Origin: Diphasiastrum complanatum
Lineage: Eukaryota; Streptophyta; Lycopodiopsida; Lycopodiales; Lycopodiaceae
Direction: 5' to 3'
Assembly: GCA_029204225.1 (NCBI GenBank)
Contig: CM055092.1
Span: 86,224,032-86,288,031 of the forward strand
DNA: 64,000 bases
Of the stretch, positions 1 through 11,149 are shown in pieces. The translations under genes were made by a program, and so were the position numbers. Under the pieces are notes generated by a model. The model did no database searches. It had not been told where the DNA came from and saw nothing but the letters and a program-made list of their open reading frames with translations. Numbering within the stretch: the stretch's first letter is position 1; each line of letters opens with the position of its first letter.

Positions 1-1176
1 TCAGTTTGCTAACATGGAATACTGGATGCACCTTGCATCCTACAGGTAGTTGTAGCTTATAAGCTACTTGGCTCACCTTCTTAATAATCAACCATGGTCC
101 ACAATACCTAGGAGATAGCTTGGCACACTTTCTTGTGCATAGCACCTTCGACTTCGAAGGGACTAGTAAATACACCCAATCTCCATTCTCAAATTTTTAA
201 TAGTTACAGTTCTCACGAGCATAACTCTCTGCCCTAGCTACAGCTTTGGAAAAATTATCTCGTGAAAACTCTAGCTTCTGCTGCATCTGAGCCAAAAACT
301 CTACAGCACTAGGTACCCTATGCGAAATCCCTATAATTGCAGGACTCAGTGGCCTGAAATCATAATTGAGCTCAAATGGACTCAATCCAGTGGACGCATG
401 TCTCTTATCATTGTACGTGAACTCCAATAGCTTACCCAGTCTGTTTGCATACTACTCACATATGCCCTAAGCATATCTTCCAAGATCTGATTCACTCGCT
501 CTGTCTGACCATAGATCTGAGGATGCTCAGAGCTACTCATCCGCAACTGTGTTCCCAACTTGGCACACCTCAATCCAGAAATTTCTCGTAAACTTGGGAT
601 CCCTGTCAGAAACTATGGACTTCGAAAGACCATGTAACCTAACAATATTCTGAATAAACAACCTAGCTACTTGCGGAGCTGTGACCTTCTTGGTTGTTGC
701 GATGAAATGAGCCACCTTGGAAAACCTGTCTACCACTCGGAATTGAATCCATTTTGGGTCTTGGGTAGCCCAACAATAAAATCCATAGAGATGCTTTCCC
801 ACCTTCCTGTAGGTATCTCAAGTGGATGTAGCAAGCTCGGAGGACTTACTCTCTCGACCTTGTTCACCTGACAAGTCGTGCAACGTTGGACGTACTCTCT
901 TACATCCCGCTGCAATCGTGGCAAGGAATAATGCCTTCTCAAAAGCTCACTGGTCTTATCAATACCAGGGTGCCCTGCGTAGGGACTATCATGGCATTCA
1001 TGAAGTATCTTACGACGAAGATCCTTCACGTCTGGCAAAAAAACTCTTCCATTTCTCAATAACATACCATCCTTCATGGTGTATGTTAAATTTGTACTAG
1101 TGTGTGCCTCTACGGAAACGACAGCCTCGACTGACTCTTCCGTTTGGTCGACTACCTTGTGCGCATTAGGCCACAC
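1..1176 (-). pseudogene. gypsy integrase remnant
   Basis: Integrase inserts the element cDNA into the host chromosome. The H2C2 zinc-binding domain is at 730-1176 (HDSPYAGHPGIDKTSELL, then CTTCQ). The core carries the three catalytic acids in different frames: [18 protein letters not shown] and YGQTERVNQ. The C-terminal domain ends with GPWLIIKKVSQVAYKLQLP and HPVFHVSKL near base 4, the usual gypsy integrase terminus. At least three frame breaks occur. The element's downstream part lies before base 1. Confidence 0.85.
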
Positions 1177-2582
1177 ACGCTTACAATGTGCAGGTCCTTT
1201 TCTTGAGCCTTTTTAATCTCCTCCATGAGACCACTGTCAACCACAATAAAGCTCATCTGATGTAGTATACGAGGTAGTGCATCAGCGACCACATTTTCCT
1301 TCCCTCTTTGGAAGCGAATTTCCAAATGAAATTCCTGCATCAGCTCGGCCCACCGAGCTTGGCGGCCCTTCAAATCTGGCTAAGTGCAAAAATACCTTAA
1401 AGTATGATGATCTATGTACACATAAAACTTGGAGCCATATAAATAATGTCTCCACACCTTGAGCGCATGTATAATGGCATACAGCTCTTGCTCGTGTGCA
1501 GGATATCTCTGTTGAGCTGGTGTCAACTTCTTACTCTCAAAGGCTACTGGTCTACCCTTTTGGCTCAACACTGCACCTACAGCAATGCCACGTGCATCTG
1601 TCTCTAGGTCAAAAGGTTTCTGGGTATCCACAATCTTGAGAACTGGAGCCTTTGCCACAGACTCCTTCAAGTTCTCAAAATGTTGCTGAGCTTCAGCATC
1701 CCATCGAACCATAGTGTTGTTTTTTCTTAGCGGGTCCATTAAAGGAGCAGCTATCCAGGAATAATTCCTAACAAACCGTCGGTAGAACTTACAAAAGCCT
1801 AAGAAAGACTATAATTGGCATATAACAACAGGCCTCGGCCACCTTTTAACCATAGCCACCTTGGCTGGGTCAACCGAAATACCCTCAGCTATCACTACAT
1901 AACCTAAATACTCGACACGAGTCTTACGAAACTCTGTCTTCTGAGCATTGGCATACAAGACAGAAGCTTGTAACTTGCCCAAAACGGTCTTGAGATGAAT
2001 CTCATGCTCCTCAACCGCTTTACTAAAAACCAATATATCGTCAATAAAATTGACGACAAATTTGCCCATATAGTCTCGCAAGACATCGTTCATGAGCATC
2101 ATAATCAAAAATTCATAATGACCGAAATGGGTTCGGAAGGCCGTCTTCTGGACGTCTTCATCTCGAATTTGTATTTGATGGTATCCACTTTTGAGATCTA
2201 TCTTACTAAAAATGGTTGCACCTTGTAATGCATCCAGTAGATCATCAATCGTGGGCATCGGATACCTGTGCTTTACAGTGATCTTATTCAATCCCCTACA
2301 ATCTACACACATCTAGAAACTACCGTCCTTTTTCTTAACAAGTAAAATAGGAGAGGCAAAAGGTGAATAACTCGGACGGATGTACCCTAGCTTGAGATAC
2401 TCCTCCAACATCTTTCTAACTTGCTCTTCCTCTTTTAGGCTCATCCTATAAGGAGGCCTACATACCGGACTTGACCCTGGAATGAGCTCAATACGATGAT
2501 CAACATTCCTTCTAGGCGACAATCCCTCTGGCATATTACTAATTAGCACATGTTTAAATTGCATGCGGATGGACTTCTCCAA
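1152..2582 (-). pseudogene. gypsy reverse transcriptase and RNase H, motif-deleted
   Basis: Reverse transcriptase copies element RNA to DNA and RNase H removes the RNA strand. Visible motifs are the N-terminal FASPILLVKKKDGSF, DCRGLNKITVKHRYPMP, FSKIDLKSGYHQI and the catalytic FIDDILVFS (a YxDD-type motif with Phe). Near base 2098 the sequence passes from GHYEFLIM directly to MLMNDVLRD, so the conserved Pro-Phe-Gly-Leu-x-Asn-Ala-Pro segment is missing without a frame change. RNase H follows at 1380-1739 with LETDARGIAVGAVLSQKGRP and continues at 1152-1373. A stop separates 2313 from 2312. The enzyme is almost certainly dead. Confidence 0.85.
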
Positions 2583-2946
2583 CTCACTTGCTTGGTCACA
2601 TCTAGGCTATAATGCAAATGCATGTGCACTAGGGGATGCAAAAGTAAATGAAGCTTCTTGTGGTTTATTAGTGAGTGTGCTTATCTGACTATTACCAACA
2701 TAAGAATTAAACTGGAATCAACATTCACATAGCACAACCACAAATACTGAATCTCCATTCTCTTTATTTGCATATAGGTAACAAGAGGACCTTCTACAGA
2801 TGGTCTCTCCCCCTTTAAGAAATGAGACATACCCTCATGCCCGAACTTATACACATGTGACTTAAAATCTATAGTGGGCTACTTACTTGCATGTCACCGC
2901 TTACCAAGTACAATATCAAACTTAGCTAGTTTAGTAATTTTAAAAT

Positions 2947-3345
2947 CTAACTTCTTGGTATACGTCTGAATAGACAAAGACGCCCAAGAGATTCTTTCAT
3001 CTTAAACCTCTGTTCCCTTACCATTTGGCATCTCAACAGTATACTGGTAATCAGGTGGAACAGTAGGTGAAATTTTCTTACCACATGAGAATTGATGATA
3101 TTATGCGAGGAACCGGTGTCAAACAAGATGAGCACGTCATGACCTTCCATTTTTTCCCTCATGCGTATCAGTTCACTGTCTGGAAACTGATAAGATTCCC
3201 ACGCCTTGGTGGACAAGTAGCAAACTGGTGCCTCTGGGACAAGCTTTCGCACCAAAATAGTCATGACATGACGAGTGTCCTCATCATCACTTACCAACAA
3301 GTCATCCAAAATTTCCTCATCCGTGCCCTCGTCTTGACATTGCAT
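2947..3345 (-). pseudogene. gypsy aspartic protease remnant
   Basis: This block lies between the zinc knuckle and reverse transcriptase, where gypsy elements encode the protease that cleaves Gag-Pol. The active-site triad is intact within LILFDTGSSHNIINSHVVRK (Asp-Thr-Gly). An acidic tract (DEGTDEEILDDLLVSDDED) precedes it. The frame closes soon after the catalytic motif, and the 360 bases to the reverse transcriptase block are scrambled. I see no intact flap or second half, so activity is unlikely. Confidence 0.7.
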
Positions 3346-3467
3346 AGTATGGAGCTTCTTGCCCGTACGTCAAGGACAATCTTTGAAAAGATTATTGCCA
3401 AGACAGAAAAAGCATAATCCGTCTTTCTTGCCTTTTCCTTTTGCTCAGGACTGAGGGGAGACTTGTC

Positions 3468-4412
3468 CTAAGCACGACGAGCCATAGGAGATCCCGCCTT
3501 GCGCTTCAAAGTCTGCTGCATTTGGATAGGATCCTTCTGCGAAAAGCCTTTCTGACCAGCTTGGCCAGACTTTCGCGAACCCTTCTTCTGAGGCCAGCTT
3601 GGCGCTCCAGATTCAGTCTTGGTGCGCACATTACCTTCAAAGTTGAGAGCTATAGCAACTGCCTCTTCTAAGGTCTTGCACCCTTCATTAAGCACTGAAG
3701 GCCTCAACTCTTCACGAAGGCCAAATAAGAACCTGTGGACTACCAGCCACTCTGGAATCTCTTTCGAAATCTTGATAAGCGTCTCATGATACCTATCAGC
3801 ATATTTTTGCACCATGTATTGCCTCTAACGATGCAAAAGCCAAGCATCCGTCGCATGCACATGCTCATGTAGAGGAATAAACCGAGCTCTGAAAGCTCGC
3901 TTAAACTCAAGCTAGGTGGATGGACCCTAATTAGACTTCAACAACTTGCGCCACCACCTGTCAACAAAATTAGTGAAATAGTATGCAGCTTTGCGAACCC
4001 GCCAACCCTCATCAGTTGGGGACCGCTTCAAATCAAAATACTCTTCGCACTTATGCAACCACTGATCTATGATATCGGTATTGTGTTGGGGAGTGTTTCC
4101 AGCGAAACGGGTAGGTTTAATATCTTTGTCTTCTGGATAGAGTGGAGGTAACATAGGACGAACAGCAGAAGACGAATAAGGTGGAGCATACTACGAGGAA
4201 GACGCATAACCACCAGCAACCATCATCGTTTGCATCTTTGCGGTGGTCTTTTCCACACTATCCATGCGAGCTTGCACAGAAGGAAAAGTACCAGCAGGCG
4301 AACAGGCAGCCGCTGCAGGTGGATTATGGGCAGGACTAAGCACAGGGCTGGGTGGTGGTGATGGAAGAGCAACGGGTGGACTGAGTGGAATATCAACTCT
4401 ATCATCCTCCAT
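3468..4412 (-). pseudogene. gypsy gag (capsid) remnant
   Basis: Gag forms the particle that packages element RNA. The likely start is the ATG at 4412-4410; the upstream in-frame codons to 4445 look like leader. The N-terminus is Pro/Ala-rich (PLSPPVALPSPPPSP) with a short helical stretch after it. A second block (3927-4154) has RFAGNTPQHN and a capsid-like WLHKCEEYFDLKRSPTDE stretch, and a third (3468-3815) has RFLFGLREELRPSVL followed by a basic linker. The three blocks are in different frames, separated by stops. A CCHC-type knuckle near 3380-3420 reads CFFCLGNNLFKDC, with Asn where His is expected. Family-level assignment is secure; function is lost. Confidence 0.8.
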
Positions 4413-5639
4413 TATGAAACAAAAATAGAGACAACACAGAATCAAGCTAAAAATTGCACTTATTGAAACACAGTCAAGAAAAAAGAAAATGTTCAGCCTA
4501 TTGACAATTTAGAACTGAAAGAGACAAAAGGCAACTAGAAAGTAATAAAACTTTGGGGAAAACACAAAGCTAAGGACTGGTAGTACTTCCCTTGTGTCCT
4601 ACATTGGTATAAAAGTTGGTAAAGAACTTCTTTTGGGCACCAAATCGGCTTGAAAGTCGAAAAAAATAGGAAAAAAACGGGCTGTTTGATGTCAAATTTG
4701 TTCCAAATGGCAAAAACTTTTCAGAAATGATCAATTGGTAGTAGGTCGCCCTCCTACTAAGCCCAATCTGAAACCTTACCAATAGAAACTGGAGATAAAT
4801 CGGAGAAGTTATGCCCAATCCAAAAATTTGACCTGTTTTTTGCTTGGAAACCGACTTTTTGGTGAAACAGAGGCAAATCTGCTCCAAAACTAGCGTATGA
4901 TGGCTCTATAGGATCACTATGGATACTAGGAACATGCTTCCAAAACCTAATCAGGATCTGAGATGGTTCCAAAAAGTTATGAGCAAAACTCCTTCTGAAA
5001 AAATGCGCTGGAGTTGTAGGAACAAAGTATGCCCAAATTTCCCTGCTAGAAATCGTTGAAAAAACTCTGAAAAGATGTGAAGATTAGCACTCGAATAGTA
5101 GGAAACGATTGCCCAAAAATCCCTACGAATTTGAATCTTTTCCCTCTTTTTCAGCGATGGAGATAGGCCACAGGAAGGCGATGGAACATCCTCAGAAATT
5201 TTTCCACCGTTTCTCCTTCAAAATGGGTGTTTGTGGGCTCCTTGTATGTTGGAACAGCATCACTGGAGGCCCACCTTTCTTCTCCAATTTGTCTCCCACG
5301 TTTCTCCCTCAAAAAACCTTCAAAAACAAGCAAAATCTGACAATTTCTATACTTTCTCTCTCTAGAACGACGTTTTCTCTCTCTACCAATTGTCACAAGC
5401 CAGTCTCTCCAAGCTCGTGAATCCTAGGAGCCGGTGTGTAGAATGAACCTCCCAGCCATAGGCACCCCCTCCTTGAGTCCTACCTGCTATTCCCGTCAAC
5501 TGGCACATGGCATCCACCTGTTGGTGATCAATCCACTTGGCATGCCTAGCCCCTGTGACCTGTGAATACTGAGTGACTCATAGGGTACCACCCCCCGTGC
5601 CCCGCCAAAGACCTGTGACCCTCTTGGTCACCCCGACTA
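4413..5639 (-). other. probable gypsy 5' leader or LTR, borders not found
   Basis: This stretch is upstream of the gypsy gag on the minus strand and holds no coding signal that I trust. Open frames on either strand here are AT-rich and low-complexity. A leader or LTR is expected by position. I looked for TG...CA termini and a tRNA primer-binding site next to gag and found none, so the LTR/leader boundary is unresolved. Confidence 0.35.
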
Positions 5640-6325
5640 CTTGTCGGCTAGCATCTCGTCACTGACGGCTAGGGTCCCAACGGTCAAGACACAAAACATC
5701 TTTGACAACTTGTCAGGCGGCCACATCAGGTCACTGCTCATGACGCACTGGTCCCAACTTGGGACAGATGTCCTCCTCGATCACCGGCCCTTGCCAATAC
5801 TTGGCCTCAGGCCTCTGGTGACTGGTCGTGCCAAGGTCATGATAGAGGTGCAACTGGACTCTAACAGAATACGTTATGCATTTTTGTTATGGTTGGTAGA
5901 TCCAGTTCATATGCTAGTTCACCCACCCTCTTGAGGATTTGAAATGGCCCATAAAATCATGGAGATAGCTTCTCGCTCCTAGTTTTCTTTAGTATTGATT
6001 GGCGATAATCATAAATACACATAATCCCCTTCGTGGAACTCCCAAAGGACCGAAGCTTGACCGCGTAATATTTCATCATTTGTTGAGCCTCTCGCATGTG
6101 GTCTTGATTCGCCTTGAGGATGCTTTGCATGTTCCGCAGTTCATCTGCTACTGCCGCCACAGTTAAATCTGCTAACTCCACATCAATTGGCTTTGTAGGT
6201 TCACATCGTGCAATGCATAAAATGGGGTCATTCCAATCGACATTGGGGTTTGAGTTGTAACTGAACTCCGCCAAATACAACCAATCAATCCATTTTGTTT
6301 GTTGGTCTACCACAAAATGACTCAA
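5640..6325 (-). pseudogene. second gypsy integrase C-terminal fragment
   Basis: A minus-strand frame at 5957-6325 reads like the end of a gypsy integrase core followed by its C-terminal domain: DQQTKWIDWLYLAEFSYNS, an HMREAQQMMKYYA helix, then after a frame break GPFQILKRVGELAYELDLP and HNVF. The order and motifs match gypsy integrases. It differs from the 1-4412 element, so it is a separate insertion. It is cut on its upstream side near 6326-6335, where copia integrase sequence of the opposite orientation begins. Confidence 0.7.
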
Positions 6326-6329
6326 GTAA

Positions 6330-7060
6330 CATTATGGAAAGTGTGCGCTCCATGATGAAGCAAATGGGCTTATCAAAAAAAAATTTGGTCAGAGGCGTAC
6401 AATGCGGCAACATTCTTGCAAAATAGAAGTCCCACAGTTGTGGTTCCAAATGTAACTCCCGAAGAAGCTCTTATAGGAACGAAGCCTAAAATTAACAAGT
6501 TTCTAGTCTTTGGGTGTAAAGCTTATGTACATGTGCCAAAGGAGGAGCGAAGCAAGCGTGATGCCAAAGCAATCGCATGCATCTTTGTGGGCAATGCTTT
6601 TGTCCTATGATGAACAAGATTCACATTAGCAAAGACGTCATCTTTGATGAGATGCATAGGTTTGATGATGAAGACCATGTGGAAGTGAATAGAGTTCTGT
6701 GAGTTATTCTCCCTTATCTCTGTTCTCCGCACTGCTGAGTGTGAGTGATCTTGAGGCATCAAAAGACTTCCCACAATCTTGGAAGAAGATGAAGAAGAGG
6801 TTCGACAGGATGTTGCACAAGAAGATAAGGCTCGAGAAGATGAGTATGAGATAACTCCACCAATCCATGAGCCTAGGGGAAGGTATTTGCTGATAGGTGC
6901 AACAAAGAAAAAACTTGCTGGTAGTAAGAGACGATTCTTGGATACTCCTTGGACCACATACTCACCAAGAAGTGTATCATCAAAATCTACCATACCCAAA
7001 TGGTACGAGAAGATAATGAAAGATGCGAAGATGAATCAACCTGAATCTAGTTTGCAATAA
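6330..7060 (+). pseudogene. copia integrase C-terminus and RT linker fragment
   Basis: On the plus strand the sequence resembles the end of a copia integrase: a RSMMKQMGLSKK block, AYNAATFLQNRSPT, then PNVTPEEALIGTKP, VFGCKAYVHVPKEERSK and ACIFVG. The frame shifts once near 6390 and is interrupted at about 6608. A second open block (6779-7060) is highly charged (EEDEEEVRQDVAQEDKARED) and resembles the variable linker between integrase and reverse transcriptase. No reverse transcriptase follows, so the 3' half of the element is gone. Confidence 0.75.
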
Positions 7061-8060
7061 GAAGTGAGTGTGAAAATTGTCAACATTTCCTTGACTAGTT
7101 TTAGGCCAAGTTTGGTAATTTTGGCATAGTTTTGGATATGACCTTTCACATGTGTGGAATAGGTCTAGATACTTTTATTCTAGTATATATTTCATGTTGA
7201 AGAATTTTCAAATTTCAAGACCTTCGAAATGACAACAAAATCATGTCATTTGGACATGTAGGCCAAAATTGGCCATTTTAGGCTAGCTAAGTTCTAGAGA
7301 GAGGAGAGAGATTCATCTCTCTCACCTGTATTAGGCTGAATTTCATGGAGAAACAGGTTGAAGAAACTTTTGTATTGTTTCATTGAGATCAATAGATCAT
7401 TGTCATTGTTTCTTCCTCCATTGTGAGCATTTCTTTGTGTATTGTCTTCAAGCTATTGTGTATAATCTTAGGAGATTTTCAAAAGTGGTAGGCTACTTTA
7501 GTTGTTCTTTTCATTCTATTGTTGACAATCTCCATGTTTTGGATGAACACTCTCCTTAAGTGGATGAACCTTCTCCTTAAGTGGATGACAAATGCTCTTT
7601 GAGTGAGTTTGTATCCTAAAGGCTGAGCAAAACTCCCATTTGGATGAAAGATCTGTCGTAAATCAGGAGTTGTTGTGCGGAAGCTGGGAGTGAGCTAGAT
7701 GAGTGGATTGGAAACGCAACAGTTAGCAGCAAAATAGTTCAAAAAATGGATCAAACAAATGCGCAATTGCCAATAACAACTACAGAACAAATCGCACTCT
7801 GATTATTATCAACAGATGAGTACAATGGCTTGAAGTTATTATTTCAGCTTGTTGAGCGTGATAATCATTGATGCAAATTAATCTGATAGATTACAAATAT
7901 CAGAAATGTGTTCTTCTGATGAAGATTCTGGGATAGATATGTTACAAAAATATCTACAACTAACTCGCATTGAATGCTATCTTCTATATTAATTACAACC
8001 GAATTTATGCCATTAATGCATGTACAAAGTAGGTGGACTGCCAACGTGAAATCACTAGGT
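7061..8060. other. non-coding, LTR-like stretch
   Basis: I see no gene here. It follows the truncated copia fragment and contains a run resembling LTR R-U5 sequence (TTTTGTATTGTTTCATTGAG near 7370), which would fit a 3' LTR of that element, but I could not define TG...CA ends. A short GTGGATGAACCTTCTCC-type block is duplicated near 7546-7585. Confidence 0.3.
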
Positions 8061-8074
8061 GAGATTTTTGACTG

Positions 8075-8345
8075 ACAATATTGAAAATTACATAGGGTCG
8101 GATTTTATACAAAGGATCAAAAAATTTACACTGGGTCAAAAAAATATGCTGAGGGTCAAATTTTCTGGAGTCAAAAAATTTAGACCCGATCCGACCCACG
8201 ATCCAGGGTTGAAGATGCCCGGATAATTTTCGCCTCGATCTGATCCGATCAAGGGTCGGAAAATTCTTTTTTGACAAGAGTTACATTGGGTCGGAAAAAT
8301 CCGATACTGGATTTTTCGATCTTCTAGGAAAAAACTTGAGCCTTC
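8075..8345. repeat. degenerate GGGTC/AAAATT interspersed motif repeat
   Basis: Within 270 bases the word GGGTC or GGATC followed by an A/T-rich run recurs about eight times (for example GGGTCGGATTTT, GGGTCAAATTTT, GGGTCGGAAAAA), with inverted copies (GATCCGACCC). It is not a clean tandem repeat and codes for nothing recognisable. Its origin is unknown. Confidence 0.4.
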
Positions 8346-8474
8346 TGTTTTTTGGGTTTTGTAAAGTTTTTAGGACGCTCATTAATAAATGGATTTGAGG
8401 GTGAGCATCGTTTGCCAGAATTTCTTTGGAAGAGGCGCATGGGCTAGCATGCTCTTGGCACTAGCAATGAGTGT

Positions 8475-9110
8475 CTAATTCTTCCCTTGAGCTGCACCTT
8501 TGGACTGAGGTGAGTAGCTGATTTGTAGTTGTATTCCTTTGGCCTTGCAAAAGACTTTGAACTCGGTGGAGATAAATACTCCCCCTACATCAGAGCTTAG
8601 AGCTTTGATTCTTCTCTGGTTTGATTTTTCTGCTGATGTCTTGAACTGCATGAAGAACTTGAAGGTCTTTGATTTGTTCTTCAAGAAATAAGTTGCAATC
8701 CTTCGAGAGAAGTCATCAATAAAAGTCAATAAGTAAACAACTCCCCTTATGGAAACAGTATGCATAGGGCCACAAATGTCCATGTGTACAAGATCTAGCA
8801 AATTTCTAGAAGTATGGACTGTATCAAAAATTGTAGAACTTTTAGCATGCTTGCTGATTATACAACTTTTGCATGAAGGTTCAGATTTGCTAATTGGAGA
8901 CTGATCTTGTACTGAATTCTATTTGAACAAATTTTGTTGAATACTATTACAATTGTGATGGCCTAATCTGAAATGCATTCAAAAGTGGAAGTGTAAAGAG
9001 CTTGACAATTAGAAGAATTGTAGTGGCTGATTTTGTAAAGATTGCCACTTCTTCTCCCAAAAGCTAAAACTTTTCGAGATTTGTCAAAAATTGTGCAGCC
9101 TGCAAGGCTT
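8475..9110 (-). pseudogene. copia GAG-pre-integrase and integrase fragment
   Basis: On the minus strand, a pre-integrase zinc region (HFRLGHHNCNS, then PSCKSCIISKHAKSS) leads into an integrase core: LLDLVHMDICGPM, YLLTFIDDFSRR, RIKALSSDVGGVFIS and SYSPQSKGAAQGKN. The catalytic Glu normally found before Arg-Lys-Asn is Gln here, and the GGE after the second Asp is GGV, so the enzyme would be inactive. One stop splits the pre-integrase part. The fragment is truncated on both sides. Confidence 0.8.
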
Positions 9111-9145
9111 CAACCTCCTGTTGTTGATGATGGTGCAAAGGATGA

Positions 9146-9248
<103 letters not shown>

Positions 9249-9307
9249 GATGATATTTTCAATTATTTTGTTCTATTTTGAAATGGCAATAAACATAAAG
9301 TACTTAC

Positions 9308-9948
9308 GAGTCTTCCGTTGATGATAAATCTGAAATATGTTGGTAGATTACTTTGTAATATCATGAGCTCATCTAATAAATCCTTGCAAACAAATCCTAC
9401 GAACACTAGCACTCGAGAAAAAATCAACAAATATATGTAATGAGATAAACCAACTTAGGTGAACAATTTTCGAGCCAGTGCTTATCTTCATAGCATTTCT
9501 AATATCAATGAGTAGCTTGCATCTCAAGGATTCAGAAACAATACTGTCAGGAGTAGGCCACTCATCACTTTGAAAACTAGGCAATGGAATTGCTTCGAGC
9601 TTACCAAAACCTCCATTTATAAGTGGCATATATAAAGATTCATAAAAATAGATACCACAATCTGCAAGTTCCTTTAGACTTCTTCCTCTGTATTGCAACT
9701 TTCCAACATCAGAGTGAATCACGTTCAATATTCCTGCAAGTGATTGTGTTGGCTCCCATTCACTTATGCACGATGGATATAAATCTGAAAGAAAAAAACA
9801 ATGTTGAAGCATTTAAATCATAATCTGAAGAGCATCAATAAAGAAAATCACATATGATTGTTGTAGAGTGCATATGTTTTGATATACTTACAATTATATT
9901 TTCGATTTCAAATCTGTCCATTTTGATTGGGCCTGGTGACGGTCGAAA
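9308..9948 (-). pseudogene. exon-like blocks of an unidentified gene
   Basis: Three minus-strand blocks have coding character and splice-like borders. Block A (9948-9892) follows TTTCTTTAG, encodes FRPSPGPIKMDRFEIENII and ends at GTAAGTA. Block B begins at 9784 after TTTCTTTCAG and stays open to about 9470, with SEWEPTQSLAGILNVIHSD, a LKELADCGIYFYESL stretch and FGKLEAIPLPSFQSDEWPTP. Block C (9382-9308) follows TTTGCAAG, encodes LDELMILQSNLPTYFRFI and ends at GTAAGT. I do not recognise the protein. The phase between A and B does not match (the in-phase reading of B stops after six codons), so this is either a broken copy or my border is wrong. An AT microsatellite lies just downstream. Confidence 0.4.
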
Positions 9949-10029
9949 CTAAAGAAAAAAAATAAAAGTATCTTTACAAAGGGTGTTTTTTTATTTTGAA
10001 ACTCCTCTAATGGAACATTTACAAACCAA

Positions 10030-10727
<698 letters not shown>

Positions 10728-10864
10728 GGCTGAGTAAAGTAGTAAGTTATACTACTGGTAGCGTTTAGGGTTGGTCTATCGTTGTTGCTTTTGCATTAAC
10801 CCTAGAAGTTTTGCCATGTCATTCTTGCTAAATTTGCAGCTAGGCTCCCTTTGGTATGTCTAAA

Positions 10865-11130
10865 AGGAGTTAACTGACATCCCACACTCCAATAACCAAG
10901 TTGCATATAAGTGCAGAATCTCCTCTAGCCGTCGAATGAGTCTTTTTTATGAAAGGCCAATTTCATTCCTGTTAATAGCGCTTTGGCTTCTGCCATGTTA
11001 CAGGTGAACCTTTTACCTAAACAGGCTCCTAGTTTGAAGGACTCCATGTTCAGATTTCAGGACCACTCCAACGGTGCCAACAAGTCGGCTACTGCCATCA
11101 AACCATAAATTCGCTTTCATTGTCCGTTTC
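10865..11130 (-). pseudogene. RVT_3-type RNase H remnant downstream of integrase
   Basis: Just past the integrase stop, the minus strand reads LWFDGSSRLVGTVGVVLKSE, then a stop, then in the next frame LGACLGKRFTCNMAEAKALL and TGMKLAFHKK. The spacing of the first Asp block and the NMAEAKALL block is that of the plant RVT_3 / cellular-type RNase H fold. It differs from the gypsy RNase H that lies before integrase in the same element (12587-13140). It is broken by one frameshift and two stops. It could be an extra domain of this element or an older unrelated fragment. Confidence 0.6.
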
Positions 11131-11149
11131 ATGGTTGTATTAGTCATGG

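Larger units (their letters stand above)
1..4412 (-). mobile_element. Ty3/gypsy retrotransposon internal region, decayed
   Basis: Reading down the minus strand from 4412, the domains follow gypsy order: gag (3468-4412), zinc knuckle (near 3400), aspartic protease (about 3130-3200), reverse transcriptase (about 1800-2582), RNase H (1152-1739), zinc-binding domain and integrase (about 1-1176). The integrase C-terminus reaches base 4, so the 3' end and 3' LTR lie outside the window. The reading frame changes or stops at least ten times, so no full polyprotein can be made. Integrase lying after RNase H is the gypsy rather than the copia order. The copy is immobile unless helped in trans. Confidence 0.9.

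Noticed and set aside
9369-9812. Callose synthase or another named host enzyme for the 9.3-9.9 kb exons
   Set aside because: No diagnostic motif could be matched with confidence, so no name is given.
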